From contig DATLCF010000002.1 of the NCBI GenBank assembly GCA_035526505.1, positions 62,001 to 126,000 of the forward strand: a stretch of 64,000 nt of DNA, written 5' to 3'. Position numbers and translations under genes: made by a program. Shown here one piece after another: positions 60,814-64,000 of the stretch. Each line of letters begins with the position of its first letter. The stretch's first letter is position 1. This DNA comes from DATLCF01 sp035526505. GTDB lineage: Bacteria > Patescibacteriota > Saccharimonadia > Saccharimonadales > UBA4665. The notes below the pieces were generated by a model. That model did no database searches. It saw only the letters and a list, made by a program, of their open reading frames with translations, and was not told the DNA's origin.

Positions 60814-62451
60814 TCAAATATCTTCTAATAACTGGGAAAGGTCGGGGAACTCGCTGCGCAATTTTGCCAGGGCATATTTGATAATTTGTTCTACCCTTTG
60901 CCTTTTAATGCCGTGTATGTCAGCCACCTCCTGGTGTGTCAATTGCTTGCCCTCCGGATTGTTGAAGCCAAAAACATCCAGCAAAACTTGTTTATTGCGT
61001 TCGGATAATACGTCTAGCGCCTGGTCTAATACCTGCCTGAGTTGACCGCTATATACTTGCTCTAAAGGGTCTGGTTCTTCACTGGGGACAACAATAACCT
61101 CCCCCAGTTCCGGACCATACTCGGATAGCCGTTCATGCAATGAACGAGGTTGCACACGGTGGCCCAACAGTGCCAGGTGTACTTGTTCTTTGGTGAGTTC
61201 GGTTTCTTGGGCCAGTCGCTCCTTTGTGGGGTGATATATGCCTTGTCCGGCCAATTTTCTTCTAGCTGCAGCAAGGGCAGTGAAATGCTTCGGTATGTGT
61301 TCCGGTAAATATATAGTATTACGCTGTTGATTGACGGCCCGGGCAATACTGCCCCAAATACTTGGTGTGGCAAAGGTCGAAAATTTTATGTTTTTTGTAT
61401 AATCGAACCTTTGTATTGCCTTTATGAGATCCAGATTTCCCTCCTGTATAAGGTCTAGTAGCGGAACGCCTCTTAAGATATTTTTTTGGGCAATATCAAT
61501 CACTAGGGGCAGATTGGCCAGTATGAGTTTTTGCTGCGCCAATTCTCCCTGAGCGACAATGGCTGCCAGCTCCTGGGGCGGATAAACCTCTGGGTCGTTG
61601 CGTATATCCTCCAGCTTTTCCTTCGCAAGCACACCTGCTTCAATCGCCTTAGCCAAACCGGCCTCTTGCTCTTGTGATAGGAGCGGTGGCTTGCCAACTT
61701 GCCGCCTATAAATACCTAAGATGTTCATGATCGCATCATTGTCCATATCTGCTGTTTCAGTAGTTGCCAATTCTCCTGCCGCTTCTGCAGCAAGAGACTG
61801 TTGGCTGGAAGGTATATTACTTTCTTCATGTCGATCAAGCCCCGATAGCGGCAAAGCAGCCCTGCAGGATATATTCATCTGGGCGATGAGAGGCTGATGT
61901 TCGACAAAATCGCCAGCCATTTGCTGCAAAAAAGAGCGCCCAGTCTGCCAGGAATCATCAGGAAGTCGCGGATCGTCCGGCATGGGTACATATGCTAGCT
62001 GCTCCAACAGGGTTACGCCTAGGGACGATGGCAGCATTTTAATTCGACGGCGCAAGGTCAATACATTGCTTCGTATGCGGGCAAGTTTGTAGTGCGCTAA
62101 AGTCTCATCACGATAAGGTATAGCGAGTAGGTAATCAGTTAGGCGTGCCGCATACTCTTCTGTTGGCAGTGCTTGACGACCTTCTATGGGCGCCAGTTGG
62201 TGTGCAAGCACGAAAGCCAATGCACTTTTTTGCCATGGTGTTACAGACGATATACTGTTCAAGCTTGGGTGCGATTGCTCAATAGTAAAAAGCCTGGCTA
62301 GGCGCCGGGTAGATTCTGGTAATTTATACTCTATCGCCTGTTGTCGGGCAAATGCGTCTAGTTCCAATTCCGAGGTGGGAGTGGATTGTAATGGGGCAAT
62401 ACTCTCCGTAGGCACGGCTTGCATACGGCGAGGTACATGCTCGGCATCCAT
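60814..62451 (-). CDS. Sigma-70 family RNA polymerase sigma factor with long N-terminal extension
   Basis: 545 residues. Region 1.2 (MNILGIYRRQVGKPPLLSQEQEAGL), region 2 (NLPLVIDIAQKNILRGVPLLDLIQEGNLDLIKAIQRFDYTKNIKFSTFATPSIWGSIARAV), region 3, and region 4 helix-turn-helix (LTHQEVADIHGIKRQRVEQIIKYALAKLR) are complete. The first ~240 residues are an extra helical domain I do not recognise. Either the primary sigma factor of this lineage or a close relative. Confidence 0.88.
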   Translation of the reverse strand: MDAEHVPRRMQAVPTESIAPLQSTPTSELELDAFARQQAIEYKLPESTRRLARLFTIEQSHPSLNSISSVTPWQKSALAFVLAHQLAPIEGRQALPTEEYAARLTDYLLAIPYRDETLAHYKLARIRSNVLTLRRRIKMLPSSLGVTLLEQLAYVPMPDDPRLPDDSWQTGRSFLQQMAGDFVEHQPLIAQMNISCRAALPLSGLDRHEESNIPSSQQSLAAEAAGELATTETADMDNDAIMNILGIYRRQVGKPPLLSQEQEAGLAKAIEAGVLAKEKLEDIRNDPEVYPPQELAAIVAQGELAQQKLILANLPLVIDIAQKNILRGVPLLDLIQEGNLDLIKAIQRFDYTKNIKFSTFATPSIWGSIARAVNQQRNTIYLPEHIPKHFTALAAARRKLAGQGIYHPTKERLAQETELTKEQVHLALLGHRVQPRSLHERLSEYGPELGEVIVVPSEEPDPLEQVYSGQLRQVLDQALDVLSERNKQVLLDVFGFNNPEGKQLTHQEVADIHGIKRQRVEQIIKYALAKLRSEFPDLSQLLEDI

Positions 62452-62556
62452 AGTACCTATAGTTTACGCCACAGTCCATCAAGCCTGAGATTGCCGGCAA
62501 GTTGGGAACGCGTGGCGAGGCACTTTGTACATTAGCAGATGGTATACTTTGTATAC

Positions 62557-63774
62557 ATGGAAATATTGGGCATAGCACTGGGGATGTTAAATGTGGCCGG
62601 GCTGGTGACGGTTGTTGCCATGCTGCAGCGCCGTCAAGGAGGCACGCAATTGGATGGTGCATTGCGGCAGGAGTTTGCCCAAAGCCGCAAAGAATTTACC
62701 GAAGCCAACAAAGATCTTCGCCTAGAAGTAACCCAGGGCATACACCAAACCCGCGAATCGTTGGATAAACGTCTGGAGCAGCTGCGCGATAAAAACGACG
62801 AAAAACTGGAACATATCCGTAAAACCGTAGAGGGCCGGCTGGAAAGCTTGCAAAAAGACAATGCCGACAAGCTAGAGAAAATGCGCGCCACCGTAGACGA
62901 AAAACTGCAAAGTACGCTGGAAAGGCGCCTGGGTCAAAGCTTTAAGCTGGTTAGCGAACGGCTAGAACAGGTACAGCGTGGTCTGGGCGAAATGCAGGGC
63001 CTTGCCGGCGACGTCAGCGATTTTAAGCGGGTGCTAACCAACGTAAAAACCCGTGGTACCTGGGGCGAAGTACAGCTGGAGAACTTGCTGGAACAAGTGT
63101 TTATTAAAGACCATTACGACAAACAAGTTATGTTGCGCCCGGGCAGTAAAGACGCTGTGGATTTTTGCATCAAGCTGCCGGATAAAAGTTCTAAAACCGG
63201 GTTTATTTATTTGCCCATCGATGCCAAGTTCCCATTGGAGGACTACCAGCGTTTGGTAGCCGCACAGGAAAAGGGCGACCCAGCCCTGATAGCCGCAGCC
63301 AGCAAGGCCATGGTAGTGCGCATTAAGCTAGAGGCACGGTCTATCAAGGACAAATACATCCTGCCGCCTGCTACCACCGACTTTGCCGTGCTGTATGTTC
63401 CCACCGAGGGGCTCTATGCAGAAATCTTGCGCGTACCCGGGCTGTTCGAACACATGCAGCGCGAATTTCGCGTGATTGTGGCCGGCCCCACCACTATTGC
63501 CGCCATCCTCAGCAGCTATCAGCTGGGCTTCCGGACCCTGGCCATTGCCGAACAAACCAGCCAAGTGTGGGAACTGCTCACCGTTATAAAGGGTGAATTC
63601 GGCAAATTTGGCGATCTTTTGGAAAAAACCCGCGACAAAATGGTGCAAGCCACCAACACCATTGACAGTGCCAGCCGCAAATCCCGCACCATAGAAGGTA
63701 AACTCAATAAAGTACAAAAATTAGCCGACAAAACCGCCGAGAACGGAATGACACTTGACGTGGGAGTTTCATAA
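62557..63774 (+). CDS. rmuC: DNA recombination protein RmuC
   Basis: 405 residues from the ATG at 62557, eight bases after TATACT (62543-62548). One N-terminal helix is followed by a ~100-residue coiled coil. The RmuC nuclease-like domain follows, containing RGTWGEVQLENLLEQVF, the family hallmark, and FIYLPIDAKFPLEDYQRL. It limits inversions between short repeats in E. coli. Confidence 0.95.
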   Translation: MEILGIALGMLNVAGLVTVVAMLQRRQGGTQLDGALRQEFAQSRKEFTEANKDLRLEVTQGIHQTRESLDKRLEQLRDKNDEKLEHIRKTVEGRLESLQKDNADKLEKMRATVDEKLQSTLERRLGQSFKLVSERLEQVQRGLGEMQGLAGDVSDFKRVLTNVKTRGTWGEVQLENLLEQVFIKDHYDKQVMLRPGSKDAVDFCIKLPDKSSKTGFIYLPIDAKFPLEDYQRLVAAQEKGDPALIAAASKAMVVRIKLEARSIKDKYILPPATTDFAVLYVPTEGLYAEILRVPGLFEHMQREFRVIVAGPTTIAAILSSYQLGFRTLAIAEQTSQVWELLTVIKGEFGKFGDLLEKTRDKMVQATNTIDSASRKSRTIEGKLNKVQKLADKTAENGMTLDVGVS

Positions 63775-63844
63775 AGGAAAGACCTGAATTGATTTTATTA
63801 GAATATTATGGTATTAATATACTAAGATAACGTAAGGACTTAGT

Positions 63845-64000
63845 ATGACTTTAAAGGAATTTTACGGCGGGGTTGCGCTACTTAGTGCTGGTGCTAGTGG
63901 AGCATTAAGTGTTGAGGCAGTGATTATGAATGAACAGCGGCCATTGGCGGTGGTCTTGGGGGCTACTGCAGTAACGGCTGCGATGACGGCGCGCTCTCTT
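63845..64000 (+). CDS. Hypothetical protein (partial, runs off the window)
   Basis: 52 codons are visible from the ATG at 63845, with AAGGA upstream and TATACT at 63818-63823. Two hydrophobic segments suggest a small membrane protein. No family can be named. Confidence 0.5.
   Translation, partial: MTLKEFYGGVALLSAGASGALSVEAVIMNEQRPLAVVLGATAVTAAMTARSL

Overview
The window is bacterial DNA of roughly even base composition. It is densely packed, uses the standard genetic code (TGA is a stop throughout), and many operons have ATGA start/stop overlaps. The best guess for the host is a free-living Candidatus Saccharibacteria (TM7, Patescibacteria). The reasons are a complete cytochrome bo3 quinol oxidase operon, an LPXTG-type surface protein, a pilin-like protein with a GFxxxE cleavage motif, and many start codons only 6-11 nt downstream of a TATACT/TATAAT box. 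The taxonomic assignment is inference; no rRNA gene is present to confirm it.

Layout. 1-5984: a UbiA-type prenyltransferase with a methyltransferase cut by the left edge, then a very large secreted multidomain glycan-active protein and a SIMPL-domain protein. 6241-16931: a cell-surface polysaccharide operon (Wzx-like flippase, three glycosyltransferases, a pyruvyltransferase-like protein, two GT-C/AftD-like membrane proteins, two small accessory proteins). 17036-19054: small membrane and hypothetical proteins. 19084-25175: cyoABCDE on the minus strand and, divergently, a polyprenyl diphosphate synthase that could feed heme O and quinone side chains. 25172-27520: an ABC-2 exporter. 27543-30077: a secreted galactose-oxidase-like copper radical oxidase with two discoidin domains. 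30127-38769: accessory genes, including a cytochrome P450, a GT2 enzyme, DUF1697, DUF922 and VOC proteins, and a pilin-like protein.

37806-42815 looks like a nested integration hot spot at the 3' end of tRNA-Gln(CUG). Two degenerate copies of the tRNA 3' end plus its terminator lie downstream of the intact tRNA. Between the intact tRNA and the nearer copy sits a BcgI-like restriction-modification operon (nuclease-methylase fusion plus specificity subunit) with an unusual third gene encoding a DpnI-like nuclease. A frameshifted small ORF at the inner edge may be the relic of a lost recombinase module.

42915-64000: housekeeping and envelope genes. These are a P2-type cation ATPase, metK under a SAM riboswitch, a membrane-bound spermidine-synthase-like protein, an LPNTG surface protein, a frameshifted PEBP-family lipoprotein-like gene, rarA, a bactofilin-like membrane protein, typA, a minimal zincin protease, an FMN reductase, a DUF475/TerC-like protein, a PAP2 phosphatase, a sigma-70 factor with a long N-terminal extension, and rmuC. 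A 115-bp element with perfect 21-bp inverted repeats follows metK.

Taken together the genes describe a cell that builds an exported glycan coat, secretes carbohydrate-active and carbohydrate-oxidising proteins, can reduce O2 with electrons from a quinol, and carries a recently reshuffled defence island.
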